This document shows positions 20,301-33,643 of a DNA stretch of 64,000 bases, piece by piece (within the stretch, counting starts at the first letter, position 1; the number at the start of each line of letters is the position of its first letter). The DNA is taken from the NCBI RefSeq assembly GCF_901709675.1, contig NC_051088.1, positions 25,581,193-25,645,192 on the forward strand, in the 5' to 3' direction. Under the pieces are notes generated by a model that was not told where the DNA came from, made no database searches, and saw nothing but the letters and a program-made list of their open reading frames with translations. The position numbers and the translations under genes are program-made. This DNA is from Syngnathus acus (lineage: Eukaryota; Chordata; Actinopteri; Syngnathiformes; Syngnathidae).

Positions 20301-21945
20301 TGGCTCGGAAGCGCTCTCCTTCCGTCGGCCCTCAGCGGCGGCTAATTGGAGCTCAGAGGAGCAATCGGGGCAGGACAAATCGGACAGTTCTGGTCATTAG
20401 CTGTGACCGGTGTTCTCTGCCAAACGGGGCGCCGCCGCTCGCTGGCTCGCTGGCACGCTTGTGTCGTCGCGCCGACACGGTCAATCGGCGCCTTGACACG
20501 AGAGGGGCTGCCGAGATTGCCGGCGAGTCGCACGCAGACTGATGATCTCGCACACGCACAGGCAGAGGAAAGGAACCCAAAGCGGCCGGGCTGGGATTTC
20601 ATTTCATTTCATTCAAGTCAGAGAAGGCTGGCAGCCTTCCTTTGGCTGGTGCCAACATGTGGCCACCCGCAATGGCAACGACCTTTTTCAAGCCACGTCG
20701 TTCATTTGTGAAGACGTGAAGAAGACACCAAATAAAAGTGTCCCGAATGTGGAACGCGTGTCTGGTTCATCGCACGCTAAGCCATCGTTCTGTTGTACGT
20801 GCGCCTACTCCTGCGCGTTACTGCTGTGTGACATCAAGCATGAAAATTCAAAGAAAAAGAACGCAGCATAACTCATCTGGGGGAAACAGGAAAGAAGGGT
20901 TGTCCTTAATCCTTGTGTAGCTGACACAGACATTTTGCCCACTGGCCGTGCAAAGGAAACACAATCGAGATGGAACTCCAGCGTCGGCGGGAACGTTTGC
21001 GCCGGCGAGATCGCCGCTTTACGGATCTGGGCCCAGAGAACGGCAGTGGTCGGTGCGAGAATGACACGGCAGATATCGCCGTCGCTCTCGGAGAATGTAA
21101 ACGAGTTGATGGCGACTCCCTACGAAAGCGGGCCGCAAAATTGCCGAGCGAGACGAATGTCCGTCGGGTTAGCCTTAGCCTTAACCTTTTGCCGGTGGTG
21201 AATTATTGAAGAAGCCCAGACCTGTCGTGCTTCTCCATCGAGGCTCCGGCCGCTTGGAGAAGGGAGGGGCGGGCGGGTTGGGCGAGCGGGGCCTCGCGTG
21301 CCTCTTTGGTCGCCATGTGGAAATGGCAAGACAAACGCGGCGGGGGATTTGTGATAATTGGCCGCGCTGCCCGCTGGGCCAGGGCGGCGAAAAGGTCGTG
21401 AGCGCTGAGGAACGGATCATCCCTCGCTCATTGTTTTGGGACAAGGGGCTCCGGTGGGGGCTATTAATCGAGACTCTGAGTAACCTTCAATTTGTTTGGG
21501 GGTCAGGGGCCTCAGGTGGGCCGGGCTCGGCAGCCCGCAGCAAAAGCAAAGCTTTGAAAGTCTCCTGCCTGCGCTCGTTTGGAGAGCGTCCCGGGACGCC
21601 AGCTCGGCCAAGCAGGCCTTCTCCGCTCCGCATCCATCCTGCAAGAGTGTTAGGCACTCAAATTGATAGACGTGAGATCTGATCTGACTGGCTTGTTGAA
21701 GTGCACTCCCATCTGATACAAACAAGAGCCGACCGGTGCCGCCGCCGCCGCCGCTTTGGAGCGCTCCACTGCTCACGGACAGCCAGCCAACACCTGGCCG
21801 GCTCGGCTCAGCTCATCGGCTCTCGCTGCTCATCCGGGTTTACGTATCTTTGTGAAATATTCATCATGTAGACTTGCGTGCTTTGCATCTGATATCTGAT
21901 GTGAATAATCTGGAGGGCCTTTCACATGAGCTGCTGCGAAAGGGG

Positions 21946-22000
21946 CAGGAGGGAGGGAGGGAGGGAGGGAGGGAGGGAGGGAGGGAGGGAGGGAGGGAGG
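21946..22000. repeat. (GGGA)n microsatellite
   Basis: About 13 GGGA units in intron 3, running into GGGC-rich sequence. Confidence 0.95.
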
Positions 22001-22160
22001 TGGAGGGCGGGCGGGCGGGGGTCAGGGAGCGATAGCTGACAAGAAACAAGGTCGTCAGCGTTCCCTCCTGCCTTGGAAGTCATTTCATTATCTCATCCCT
22101 CTCTCTCTCTCCTCTCCAAAGCGGCAAAGGCGGGAGAAGCAATTGACCCCTCTCCGAGTC

Positions 22161-22372
<212 letters not shown>

Positions 22373-23104
22373 CAGGACAAATGAAACTTCCCCTCTGTAT
22401 TTAGATCATAATTATCACCACCTCTGTGGCCCCGCCAGCGCCCAAAGTGCCGCCAGTGCCGCTCCTATTGGACGGAGAGGCGCGAGCCTGGAATTACATT
22501 CGATTAGCTAGAAGCAAACGGAGGGGACAAGAGGCCAGGGGATCGATGAGTGTCGCGCCCCTCACGCTGCGGTCGCGTCACAAACAGCGACGCACCGGCC
22601 GTTGCAAACTATTCCGACAGAAGGCTTAGGTTTTTTTTTTGGTTTGGTTTTGCTTTGGTTGGCGCCAGAGCAATTTTTACATCTCACTCAGCATTTTATT
22701 TCACTGGTGGCAAAGCCAGACTTGATAGAAAGGCTGCAATTTCATTTCAAATATCTTTATGGATGCCAAGGGGAGCGAGGTGGCTGGCGTGCACTGCTGG
22801 CTAGTTTAGCAGGATTCAAATGAGTGGCGGAATGTCCAGCAAAAAAGGTCAACGATGCCTGCGGGTATGAGCCATCGATTCCGACGGCGGGTGTCACGGC
22901 GACATTGATGCCGGCAAGGCCGGGCCGATGCGTCGTCACCGCAGCCAGTTTAGACAAAAGCGTCTGCAGAGGGGAGAGCGGAGGCGCGGGCTGCGGCAGG
23001 CCATAAGCCAATCCAGCCAGGCGACGACACGACACGACACGACGTGCCGACAAAGAATCTGCCGAGCGTTCTTAAATGCGCACGAAGCGGTGCGGAGCGC
23101 TTAC

Positions 23105-23176
23105 CTGCAGCAGCCAGTAGCACCTGCGGTGGAAGGTGGGGATGATGGACGAGTGGACGTAGCAGCCGTACAGACA
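23105..23176 (-). CDS. camta1: CAMTA1 exon 3: CG-1 domain, Cys/His segment
   Basis: This 72-nt exon encodes 24 residues beginning CLYGCYVHSSIIPTFHRRCY and ending WLLQ (fragment residues 69-92). This is the invariant CG-1 segment with conserved Cys, His and Trp. The borders are ttctttcag|TGT and CTGCAG|gtaag, both phase 0, so the exon is symmetric. Skipping it would delete the core of the DNA-binding domain without a frameshift. It lies only about 280 bp from the 3' end of a LINE inserted in intron 2. Confidence 0.97.
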
Positions 23177-23454
23177 CTGAAAGAAGAACACACACAAGTA
23201 GGCGTCAGGCAAAGGCCGTCGCACGGACAAACAAACGGACGGACAAACGGACGGACGGACGGACAGACGGGGCCCCCTTCGGGTGCTATCGCTGCCCGTG
23301 AGCCGGCCAGCCGGCCAGCCCGCCAGTGGCGGCAAAGCGCAAATAAGATTGCCACCCCTATTCGCAAGACTTTTTTGGTCCCAGAAGGGCGATTTTGTTT
23401 TGCAGCCAGAAGAAAGAGAAAAGGGAAACATCTATCCATCTTTCTATCTATCAT

Positions 23455-24957
23455 CATGTCAAGTTTATTTGTATAGCCCTAAATCACAAGCAGTCTCAAA
23501 GGGCTTCACATAGACAAAAATTGACAGTTATTCTCAAAGCATCCCCTGATCTTAAGCTCCCAAAAGGGCAAGGAAAAACTCAAAACCCCTGCCCGGGGAA
23601 AATGAGAAACCTTGAGAAGGGACCACAGATGGAAGGATCCCCCTTTCAGGATCACCAGGTTGTAATGGATGCAGAGAGGGCACAAATAATACATAATATG
23701 AAAATCAAAAGTGGATGTCCAAGTCAGAGCGAAGGGCCGCCGGAGGAGCCCTCTACTATCCTGGCTGTGGAGGTTGAGCTGCAGTTCCCCCAACCTGAAT
23801 TAGCCCACAAGAATCCAGATAGCCGCTGTCAGCTTGGGTGCGGGGGGGGGAGAGAAAACAAAACAAACTCCGGCCGAATCGGCCACTCCAAGTTAGTTAA
23901 AGGCCATGTCATAGAAATGTGTCTTTAAACGTGTCTTAAATGTTTCTACTGAGGTAGCAGTCCTAATATCCATTGGGAGGGCATTCCAAAGCTCTGGAGC
24001 CCGGATAGAAAATGCTCTAGACCCTGCAGACACTTTCTTGGCCGTCGGTGTCGCTAAAAGGGTAGCGTTTTGCGAACGAAGGTTACGAGACGGAACATAA
24101 GGAACAACTAGGTCGACGAGATACGAAGGCGCTAAGCCATGCAGTGATTTATAGGTTAATAGAAGAACCTTGAAGTCACATCTTAAATGGACCGGGAGCC
24201 AATGTAAGTTGGCTAATATTGGGGTAATGTGATCAAATTTTCTTGTCCGTGAGAGCAGCCTTGCAGCAGCATTTTATACTAACTGTAGACTTTTGATGCG
24301 GGACTTAGGAAGACCAGAGAATAGTACATTACAGTAGTCCAGGCGCGACGTGACGAACGCATGTATAATAGTTTCCGCATCACCGGTCGAGAGGATCGGA
24401 CGAATCTTTGCAATATTACGAAGGTGAAAGAACGCAATTCTGGTTATATTCTTAATGTGCTTTTGAAAGGAGAGAGTTTGGTCAAACATTACCCCGAGAT
24501 TAGTTACAGTATCGCTCTGAGTGATAGTACGGTTATCTATAGTTATAGCGGTTTCCTTGAACAAGTGTTGAAAACGAGTTGGACCAATTATCAACATCTC
24601 AGTTTTATCTGGGTTAAGACGAAGGAAGTTGAGAGACATCCATTGCTTGATCTCCGCAAGGCATGCCTCAAGATTACAACAATCACGCGGATCTGTCATC
24701 GATAATGGCATATATAATTGGGTGTCATCCGCGTAGCATTGAAAACTAATATTATATTTACGTATTATGTCCCCAAGCGGGATCATATAAATATTAAATA
24801 AAATTGGTCCGAGAACCGATCCCTGTGGGACACCACACGTAACATTATAGAGCTCAGAGGACGCATTGCCATGGACCACTCGGTGCGTCCTATTTGATAG
24901 ATAGGAATGGAACCAGCCTAGTGCTGACCCTGAAATACCAACACAACTTTTAACTTT
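23455..24957 (-). mobile_element. 5'-truncated L2/CR1-like LINE with broken reverse transcriptase
   Basis: On the minus strand one frame, from about 24957 to 23904, encodes the C-terminal half of a non-LTR reverse transcriptase. It shows ALGWFHSYLSNR, GVPQGSVLGPILFNIYM, the catalytic-site motif YADDTQLY, LNPDKTEML and LDYCNVLFSGLP, then HWLPVHLRC and APELWNALP to a natural stop. The frame is interrupted once, by a TAA near 24275 where related elements have a Gln codon. The 3' end reads CTTTGAGACTGCTTGTGATT and then CTATACAAATAAACTTGA, the tail type of L2/CR1 LINEs in fish. The endonuclease and ORF1 parts are absent, so the copy is dead. The near-intact frame suggests recent insertion. The 5' break abuts a CAT-triplet tract (24958-24975). 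Confidence 0.92.
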
Positions 24958-24976
24958 TCATCATCATCATCATCAA
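24958..24976. repeat. (CAT)n tract at LINE 5' break
   Basis: Five CAT triplets followed by CAATCAAAGG lie directly at the truncation point of the LINE. A shorter ATC tract also lies at its 3' end (TCTATCTATCATCATG). Confidence 0.8.
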
Positions 24977-25316
24977 TCAAAGGAGATCAAGAAGGAATAA
25001 CACAACATGACAGGGACAGCAAGCGCAACGGCTATGGCAGAAGAGGACGTGGAACGATTGCTCGCTTTATTCTGCCATTGAGCGGCAGCACGGCACGAGG
25101 CCTTTGTTCCGCCCCGTACCACATATGAAATCGAGCTTCAAGAATGAGATGGGGCCAGGTTGAAATTCTGCCAGTTTTCCAGCGCCTTTGAGCCCAGTCA
25201 GATGATGTTCATTCCCACGCTAGCTAGCATATCCACGACTCTCAATTGGCTTGCAGAGTTGAGTTGAAGCTTAGCAATGGTGTCAAGTGTTTGTTAGATT
25301 GAGCAAGGCCGCTGCT

Positions 25317-25394
25317 CTGCTGCTGCTGCTGCTGCTGCTGCAGCTGCTGCTGGAGATGCTGCTGGAGATGCTGCTGGAGATGCTGCTGCTGCGA
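25317..25394. repeat. (CTG)n with GAGATG interruptions
   Basis: CTG triplets are interrupted by three GAGATG steps. It is intronic and not in a recognisable coding context. Confidence 0.93.
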
Positions 25395-25702
25395 CTGTCC
25401 TTTCTCTCGACTCGGCCGTCCTTATCTAGCTGCACCCTTACTGGTGGAGACTGTGGAGTCACACACGTGGCTGGGCACAGCCTGCGGTTGAGGATAGAAA
25501 AAGCCAGAGCAGACAACATTGGCACCTTCTGTGTTCCAAGCAGCCGCACACGGTTTGGCGGCGCCGTGACTTCATCAAACCTGCTGTTTCTTCTGTGGCG
25601 ATTCTCCCTCATCCTAAGAACTCTCATCTCATCTGATTCATCTCCTGGACAAAGCGCAGTCAAAGCAAAGCAGCCTCCAAAGTGAACAGGCAGGCTGTCC
25701 AC

Positions 25703-25800
25703 GTGAGGCGAGGCGAGGCGAGGCAAGGCGAGGCAAGGCGAGGCGAGGCGAGGCGAGGCGAGGCGAGGCGAGGCGAGGCAAGGCGAGGCAAGGCGAGGGG
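25703..25800. repeat. (GGCGA/GGCAA)n pentanucleotide array
   Basis: About 19 five-base units, mostly GGCGA with scattered GGCAA. Confidence 0.96.
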
Positions 25801-25909
25801 CGGTGGCAACATTCTAAACAAATGCAAATTCCCCAGCAAAGCAAAACAAATCGTTCTCTGGGAAATACGTGGAATTGACCGTCTCTAAAAATAGCGTGCT
25901 GGGTGTAAA

Positions 25910-25940
25910 ACAAACAAACAAACAAACAAACAAACAAACA
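25910..25940. repeat. (AAAC)n short array
   Basis: About seven AAAC units. Confidence 0.93.
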
Positions 25941-26198
25941 CTCGCGCCCCCGAGAAGAAAATTAATTAGCCGTATGCTGAGCGGGCAAATGCAGCCGTAC
26001 ATCACGTTGGAGTGGAAACATTGACAGCCCTGCCTGACCGCACGCTGCGCACCGGCAGGCCCTCCTCCATGACATCCAAACGTTGCCACGGGCCTCGGTC
26101 GCTGCCACCGGATGAGGGAGAAGAACGCCGTGCCGGTGTGGCTTTTCTTTGCCATGTGGCGGGGCGGGGCAGGGCAGAGCAGGCGCGACTTTGCCCCT

Positions 26199-26232
26199 TC
26201 CTCCCTCCCTCCCTCCCTCCCTCCCTCCCTCG
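26199..26232. repeat. (CCCT)n short array
   Basis: About eight CCCT units. Confidence 0.93.
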
Positions 26233-28985
26233 CTTGTCTGCCGATGCTAATGCCGACCACCCGGGCACGCGGCCAAAGGCATTAGGTGGAATTGAATTCC
26301 ACCAAACTAGCTTTAATCAGCAGCTTTTGAAGGTTAGAATTACTCTCTCTCTCACTCCTCTCTTCTCCTCCGGCCCAGCGGCCAAGGGTAAAGCCGAGAG
26401 ACGGCCGGGCTGGGCTAATGGCGCGCTTCCGAGTAGCCGAGCCGCGTCAAGGCTCGGCGCCAGAAGGATCTCCAGCTCTACACCAGCCTTTCTACTGTGC
26501 TGAAAAGCAAAAGCCAAGTCCTCCTTCAATGCGGCCTTCTTGTTTTCCGCACCTTGTCTTGTGCCTACAGCCACGTTGAAGGGAGAGCGCAGCACCAAAA
26601 GTTAGGGAAGGCCGTTGGGGAGAACGACAGTATGGGCAAAGGCACCTGCGCTCAACACATCGATGACGCTTCACAAAGCCAATCTCGTTAAAGACCGCCA
26701 GGCACGCCAAAGTTCGACCAGATTTTTCCACTCGCTCTCACGCTCCATTTCAAGAATCCAGCTCCAATTGTCGAGCCGGCAGATAAGTTTGCCCGTTCAC
26801 AAGGAAGCCTGCCTTCGAGTCGACACATGATTATTGCCAGCTCCGCACACGCTGTCGCTGAAAGCGTGGCGAGATTGCGAGTCGTAAATTTGACAGCCCG
26901 TATCCAAAATGTACACACATTTTTTTTATATGACAGGTTGTAAAGGCGCGCGGCTGCTGTATCAGGTGGTAAAGCAGGTTGAAATCAGCCACGCTCGTTC
27001 GTCGCTGTGCCTTTCCAAATGAGCCGGCCCGGCACGTCGTCTACTTCCCTTCCTTCGCGTCAAGTACAAACACTGACCTGCCTTCTTTGGCATGCGAGCA
27101 AACAGCCGAGTGAACGGAGACGGTCCAAAATTCGGGGGATTTCGCAAAGCCAAAGCCGCTTTGTGGGAGTGCGCGCTTTGTCTTTTGCCATTGTGAATGG
27201 GCCTTCCGTTCGGTGGACGCAAAAGAGCGCCACCGAGGCGGAGAGCAGTTTAGCTGCGCCCGCTCGGGGCTATCAAACCATTGAGCCAAACAGTGGCATT
27301 CTTTCAGGACACCGGCAGCTGGCTGCCCTTTGGCCAACACTTTCTTTTTGCTTGTGCGGCACTTTTGAGAGCAACTCTTGCCTGGAGTGCCAGCTCGGTT
27401 GGCAATGTGCTCGCTGCAACATGCGTCACCGCAGCATCTTGCCGTGAAGCTCTCTGCTGATTTCCGTCTCGTGCGCCGCTTCCCCCCCCATCCATCCCTG
27501 GCGTTACCTATTCGGCTCCCTCCGAGCCCTCGCGTCGGTTTGCACGGAGCGAGCGCCCCGCTTTCTCGTGGTCGGTCCTCGTCGGTGCGTTCTGTGTCTC
27601 GTCGCTTTTTGATTATCGTTCCGGGTTCCCGGTGGTGTTGCCAGTGTTGGATCGCTCTGACCCACGTGAGGTCCCTCAAAATACTCCGACATCAGCATCA
27701 GGCCCGAGACCGCTATTGCTTAAGCAATATAATGGACCGACCCCACCCTTGGCGAGCATCTCCCATGCACTGGCGCACCCTTGTGTCAGTCAGGGCTGAT
27801 TAGCAGAGGGTCACGCGGCCCGGCGGGTGGCCCCCGCTGTGATCTGTAGGCACTTTGCATTTCCGCTATATCCCACCCGGGTGAGCGCAGTGGCACTGTG
27901 AATCACGAGCAGCCTCAAAGAGCAGGGGCCAAAATACGATGGATGCTACAGTGAGCGACACGCTGTGGATGGAAGCATGAAGCGTGGAGACAAATTGAGG
28001 GGGGAGAGCGAGTCGGGCACATCTGGGGGAGGGGGGGGGCACAACAGGCAGGCAGCAGAGAGAAGAGATACCATTACAGAGGAGACGGTAAGAAAAAAAA
28101 ATCCCGCTGGCCAAGGAGAAAGCGTCAGAGAGTGTCGGGAAGAAAGGGAGCGGGCGGGAGAACAGAGAAGAGAGGAGAGGAGGGGGATAGAATGAATGCT
28201 AACAGGGAGCCCAAAAGCACTACTGAGGCTTTATCCTTCACAGGCAGACGAGCAACAATCGCAAACACATTTTCTCTCACCCTGGCCCGAGCGAGGGAGG
28301 AGAGATAAAAAAGCAATTTGTATTCCATTCCTATTCACGCCGCCTTGCTTGGCCTGTTTCTCTGCCTGCATATTTGTAAACACAGCGCCTTCATCTTCCC
28401 ACCACAAACACACAGTACAGCGAGGGGCGGGGGGGCACAAAGGGTGAGGAGGAGGGCGAGCCAGGCGAAGGAGAACCAATGTCGACGACAGACGATGCAA
28501 GACGCCCGGACGGGCCGGGCCGGGCCGGGCCGTCGCAACTTGTTTTGCTCACGCATGACAAGTGCTCGCTCGGCTTGAAGGACAAAAAGGACGGAAGGCC
28601 AAACACAAAGACAGCCCGCCCGCACCTCGGTACGCCGCAGCACCTGCAAGATGTCGGCCGGCCAAAAACGGGCTCCGGTGGATCAGCGCCGTTAGTCCGA
28701 TCCCGCGTCCTTTGTTATTTTGATCGAGCGCGGCTATGATGATGAACCAATTGACAAGAAATCTATCAACTTGCTGGGAGCACTAAGCGGATGCCCTGGG
28801 CCAACTCGATGATGACACAGTCAAAACCTTGTAGCTTGCCGCCCTACAAGACAACCGGCAAGTCAGGCTGCCACCTCCACAGCACGCAGAAGAGACCAAA
28901 TCGAGTGCTGAGCGAGCGGCAACATTTGCTTTGGCGTCCAAGGAAGAAGCAAAGTCGAGAGAGTGAGGGGCGGCTGCAACCGTAG

Positions 28986-29073
28986 CATGGCTTCAGCCTC
29001 AACAGCCTTTTTCACCTCAAAAACCGTCACATGGCTTCAGCCTCAACAGCTTTTTTCACCTCAGAAACCCTTC
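28986..29073. repeat. 44-bp tandem duplication
   Basis: CATGGCTTCAGCCTCAACAG begins at 28986 and again at 29030, followed both times by a T run and CACCTCA-AAACC. Two copies differ by a few bases. Confidence 0.9.
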
Positions 29074-30014
29074 AGCCCTTCCTTTGCAGCCATTCCAGAT
29101 AAAGCAATGCAGCCACTTTTAGACACGAGTGAGTTCTTCGGACGCGCGTGCGTTCCTTGGAGCTACTGTCCTGGAATCTCAAGGTCTCAAAGGGTGACGA
29201 GGTGAACGCAAAACGCCAACCAACCACCATGCACGTCTTCTCTCCGTCAGCTGCTCAATTGATTTGCCCCACGCGCCATTACTCCCGCCTCCACGCACGC
29301 ACACACGCCTCTGCTGAATAATTGATCTGTGTACTCCGCTAACTAAATCCGTCAGAGCCACGACAAACGAGGCAGCCCTTTCTCTAGCCCTCTTTATCCT
29401 TCCGCCCCAGCTCACCTGGTGCTGCCCGCAAAAGTCCACAGTCCAGTTGCCGCAGTGACTTCTTCACCGGAGCGAGCGCGTGATCCCGCTCAGCCGGCAG
29501 ATGGCGTGTCTCGCCGACTGGCCAAAAGGCACACCAGAGGCAGCTGACGACGACGCAAACGCCGCCGAAGCACCGCTTCCTGAGTCTGGGCAGGAGGCTA
29601 GCCCTCCCCGTTCTTTCCCTTTCAAATCTCAAAGATAGCCACACGCCCGCCCCAAATCACAGTCCGAATCACATGCAAACCCAGGAGCAGCTAAATGTCG
29701 TGGAGTGAGTGGCAATGCAGGGCCAGCCTTGCATACTGATGACAATGTCTAGCAACACACACCAAATTGAAGGGGGGGGGGGGGGTCAAATATGGCTCAC
29801 ACGCTGCCTTTAGTGAGACATTTTTGAGCACATCGTTCTTCTTGGTATGGCGCCGTGAGTGGCTGCCTCCCGGCAGTGTTCTCTCTTTTCCTCTTTAGTT
29901 CCTTCTTTTCTCCTTTTTCTTTCTGTCTTTTTGTCCATTCGGCGATGCTGGTGCCTTCTACCGCACCTCGGTATCTCTTCGGATCGGATATTTTTATTTA
30001 TTTTTTCTTCCTGG

Positions 30015-30597
30015 GACCGGGATCATCGGTCGAGACCGGCGTAACTCTACGACGGCTTCCTGCTTATCCGGCCAGTGATGACCGGGTCCCTCGCCTTGGC
30101 CTTGCAGCCGCAACCCCTGCGGGGAGTCCGCTCCCTCGTGCTCGTCGGAACCAACGGCTTTCGCCATGCTAGCCCCGTGGTGACCATCTGCACGTGCCCC
30201 GACTGGGTGCCCAGGACGCTGCTCACACGTTAGCCTGGTTTGTGATGTTTTCACCGATTCACGACCACGGTCCATTGGGCGCCGTTGAACTGGACTGCCC
30301 TTACACCTGTCTATGGACCCCGTGGAGGCTATTTTGTGTGTTTTGGGGTGTTCTCTGGTATTGAGGGGTGCTGGTTGGGCGCTGTTACTTTTTTTCCTTT
30401 GTCTTTTAGCTTTGATTTGCTTTGATGGCTTTTATCTTGAGCACTTTCTGACTTTCTTTGTGGCGCCGTTGTGTGGCAGCCTTATGAGAGCCTATTGAGT
30501 TGCGCTCATGCCATCTGTGCGTCTTTGTATACCCGCTCTGCTGGGGCCTGAATTTCCCCACCCCTGGGGATCAATAAATATTCAATCAATCAATCAA
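30015..30597 (+). mobile_element. Non-LTR retrotransposon 3' region (family not assigned)
   Basis: A block of unique-looking sequence ends in GGGGCCTGAATTTCCCCACC, then CTGGGGATCAATAAATATTC and AATC repeats (30577-30597). The phrase GAATTTCCCC...GGGGATCAATAAA followed by a short tandem repeat is a very common LINE 3' end in teleosts. No reverse transcriptase frame is visible, so the 5' limit is uncertain. Confidence 0.65.
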
Positions 30598-32619
30598 TTG
30601 CCAGGATATGTTTTCGGAAAGGCGACGAGGGCAGCGAGCCGTTGGCGTGACCCAACCAACATCGGCCCGCAACATCGGCCGAGCGAGATCGGCGAGACAC
30701 CCGACCGTGTCGTGCTCCTCCGCCGGCAGCCTGTGACGAATGGCTTGGCGAATAGCGGTCTGATGATGACGATATCGGAGCTGTTTCATGACTTCTGGTG
30801 ACAAATGGCGCACGATCACACGCTGGTTCAATCATAACATGCGGGTCCGAGTGACACCGTGAAGATTTAGGTCAGCCACTGCAAAAGCGGCTCCGGATGA
30901 CATTGTGAACATTTTGCATGGTTTGTCACACGCTGCCGTCAGCTGTAACGCCCGCCCGACAGGGTGTCAAGTCAGCAGCCCTTTGCCAACATTATTAGCG
31001 CCTTCATAACGTGCGGCTTCAGGGAGGAAGAAACTCTCCATCTTGTTCAAAAGATGGCTCTGTGAAGCACACCAAAAGGGACGCGGCGTGCAATATCTGA
31101 CATGATGCCATGCCATGCCATGCCATCCGAGGGGCGGGCGGCCCTCTTTTTAAAAAGAAGAGCGAGTGAGCGAGGCAAGCCTCTGCCCGCGCCCCGCTGC
31201 CGTATTGGGCTTTCCCCGTCGCTGGTGCCGCATGAGCACGAAGAGGGAGGCCATTTCCAGCGTGGCCGCACAAACAGCGTTGCCTCCGGCAACACGCTGC
31301 GCCCAGCCCCATAAAATGCCTCCCTGCTCTCCTGGTGCCCCGTAAATGTTCCATCAGCCAGGCTCCCCCCCCATCTCATGATGCGGGCGAGATGTTTGGG
31401 CTCTCCGCAAAATGTGACAATCATCAGCACGGGGGGAAGCGGCTCCGTCATCTTATTTGCGACCTTCATGGAATGCAGCTAGCGAGGGCGAGGGCGAGAA
31501 CGAGAGCGATGCGCCGGCCGGTGGCTGGCTGATGCAAAGAGTCAGAGGAGACTCCCGCACGTGTCCTCCAGCCGCAGCGGTGACTAAAAAGCCATTTGCT
31601 CCCTGACAAATAGTAAGGGCCAATAAAACAAGCGCAGAGTCGCTCCCCGCTCGAGGCAGCCCGGGGGACAAATGAACACAAACTGGGAGTGAAAAGCTTT
31701 TCCCGGGAGGATTTGCCCTCTTCTGTCACGGCCACCAGAGCCGGGCCCCGCCTGACGTGCCGGGCGCCGCTCCAGTGCAGGACCAGCAGGGAATGAACGG
31801 AAGGCGTAATTACTGCCAATAAAGCTCCGGAAATTCAGGCTCCACATCAGGCAGGTTTGAGATGATCTGATTAGCGGCGGATTTTAGGGACTGATCCGTT
31901 AATCCCATCACTGCTGTCAATCTCTCGCAAGTCTGCGAGAAGTTAGTCCAACTCAGTCTTGGGAAACTTATGAGCCAGAACATTCCATTGCATATTTGCT
32001 ATTTGACAGTCAGCGTCTCCCGCGTGGCAGTCTTTCTGCACATTGTTGTCGTCTGGCCCAAACAGTGACATTTCTTGCCATTCTTAAATCACTTGAGTGC
32101 CGACGGGAGTGATGCGTACGCAAGTGTGCGCGGGATCCAACCCCAGGACCTTCTTCATGGTCCGCAGCGGACCGCCTTAAACTCAGAAACTGCTTCAGCG
32201 TGAAAAGGCGAGCTAAGAGAAGAGCAGGCATCACTGGCCGGGGTGTGTGGGAGACTTTTGCCTCTCTCGGCCGCCCCCTATTTCGCCAGAGTGCCCGCTC
32301 GACATGGCGAAGGTGCGTGGGGCACGGCAAGGTGACGCACAGGCAGGCCCGGAGCAGGCCCGGAGAGGCTGCGGGCGGGAGAGAGACGGCGGCAAGTCGG
32401 AGGAGAGCTGCGCAGCCGAGATGTCAGCTCGCCCGGGCCGGGCCGGGCCTTCAAGCAGGCTCGGGGTGCTGGTTATCCTGCTTTGACTTGTTGCTCTGCT
32501 GCCGCTCATTGCGGGGAATGTGAAAATACGAGTGGGTGGCTGCCAGTCAAAGGGATTAGCAGACACGTGCAGAGAAACAGGTTCATTTTCAAGAGCGCAT
32601 TTATCAAAATATAGCCGAG

Positions 32620-32647
32620 GGGGGGCAGGCAGGCAGGCAGGCAGGCA
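32620..32647. repeat. (GGCA)n short array
   Basis: About six GGCA units. Confidence 0.92.
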
Positions 32648-32888
32648 CCCCAACAATGGCACTCCAGAGGGGAAAGCCACTTCCAGCCTAGTCAAGTCCA
32701 AGGGAACATCAAGGTGATGCATGTTGAGTCGCGGCCTTACAAATGGCAAGCACACTACAAAGTGGCATTGCAGATTGTTTTTCTCTTCATCAGATCTTGT
32801 CGCCTGTCTGCATTTAGGAAGCAAAGATCAATTCTTACAAGCGGCGGCGCCACCAAGGCCTGCCTGCCTTCCCGCCTGCGTGGCTACC

Positions 32889-32993
<105 letters not shown>

Positions 32994-33625
32994 GTACGCC
33001 CGCCCGCCCGCCTGGGTGAATCTTATTTAAGGCAACAGCACATTGACCTTGTGCTGACAGAGACAAAGCACATTTCAAATCACCGAGAGACTTTCCTCCA
33101 CCAATTCCTTTATTTCAGGCCAGAAAGCCTTTCCAAAGTCTGTCCAAAGCCTTTCCACACCTTGGCGTTTCTGTCTCGGTGACAAATATCGTTTAAAAAG
33201 GGGGAAAAGCATCATTCTTTTTTCCCTGAGCCAAAGTCCCTCCAGAAGCGATCAAGCCTAGTTTAGCCGTTACAGGCTGGCATGGTGTATAAAGGAGGTT
33301 ATTGCAGCCTTGTTGCGCTTTTACAGAGTATCATCTCGTCCGCCGCGAGAGTCGCCGATAACATATTGGATGTTTATAATGGCGGGCCGGGACCGAGCGC
33401 GGCCGGCAGTAAAACTCCGAGCCAGAACGGGCCGTCGGGTTCACTTGGAGCTGAGCCAGTCCAGATGCCTTTGGCCTCCGTCGGCCGTATTTCATCCTGG
33501 AAATGTGCGAGTGGTGCCAACGTAGCAACAAGTTACAAGCCTCGGCCACAAAATGCCTCTATCAAACAACCGACTTTGACAACAAAAAGATGAGGTGCTA
33601 CTATGACATGGGATTTGCATTGCCC

Positions 33626-33643
33626 CCCCCCCCCCCCCCCCCC
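33626..33643. repeat. Poly(C) run
   Basis: About 18 consecutive C. Confidence 0.93.

Noticed and set aside
19504-20542. Several open frames of 190-260 codons with repeated AEGRALASERRLPP or KQALCLLQGGSRRSEA units
   Set aside because: They come from the 43-bp minisatellite, whose length is not a multiple of three, so all frames repeat the same way on both strands.
27640-27900. Possible small RNA gene in the unique stretch with CGCTATTGCTTAAGCAATAT
   Set aside because: The short palindrome TTGCTTAAGCAA is the only structure. There is no promoter, box motif or family match.
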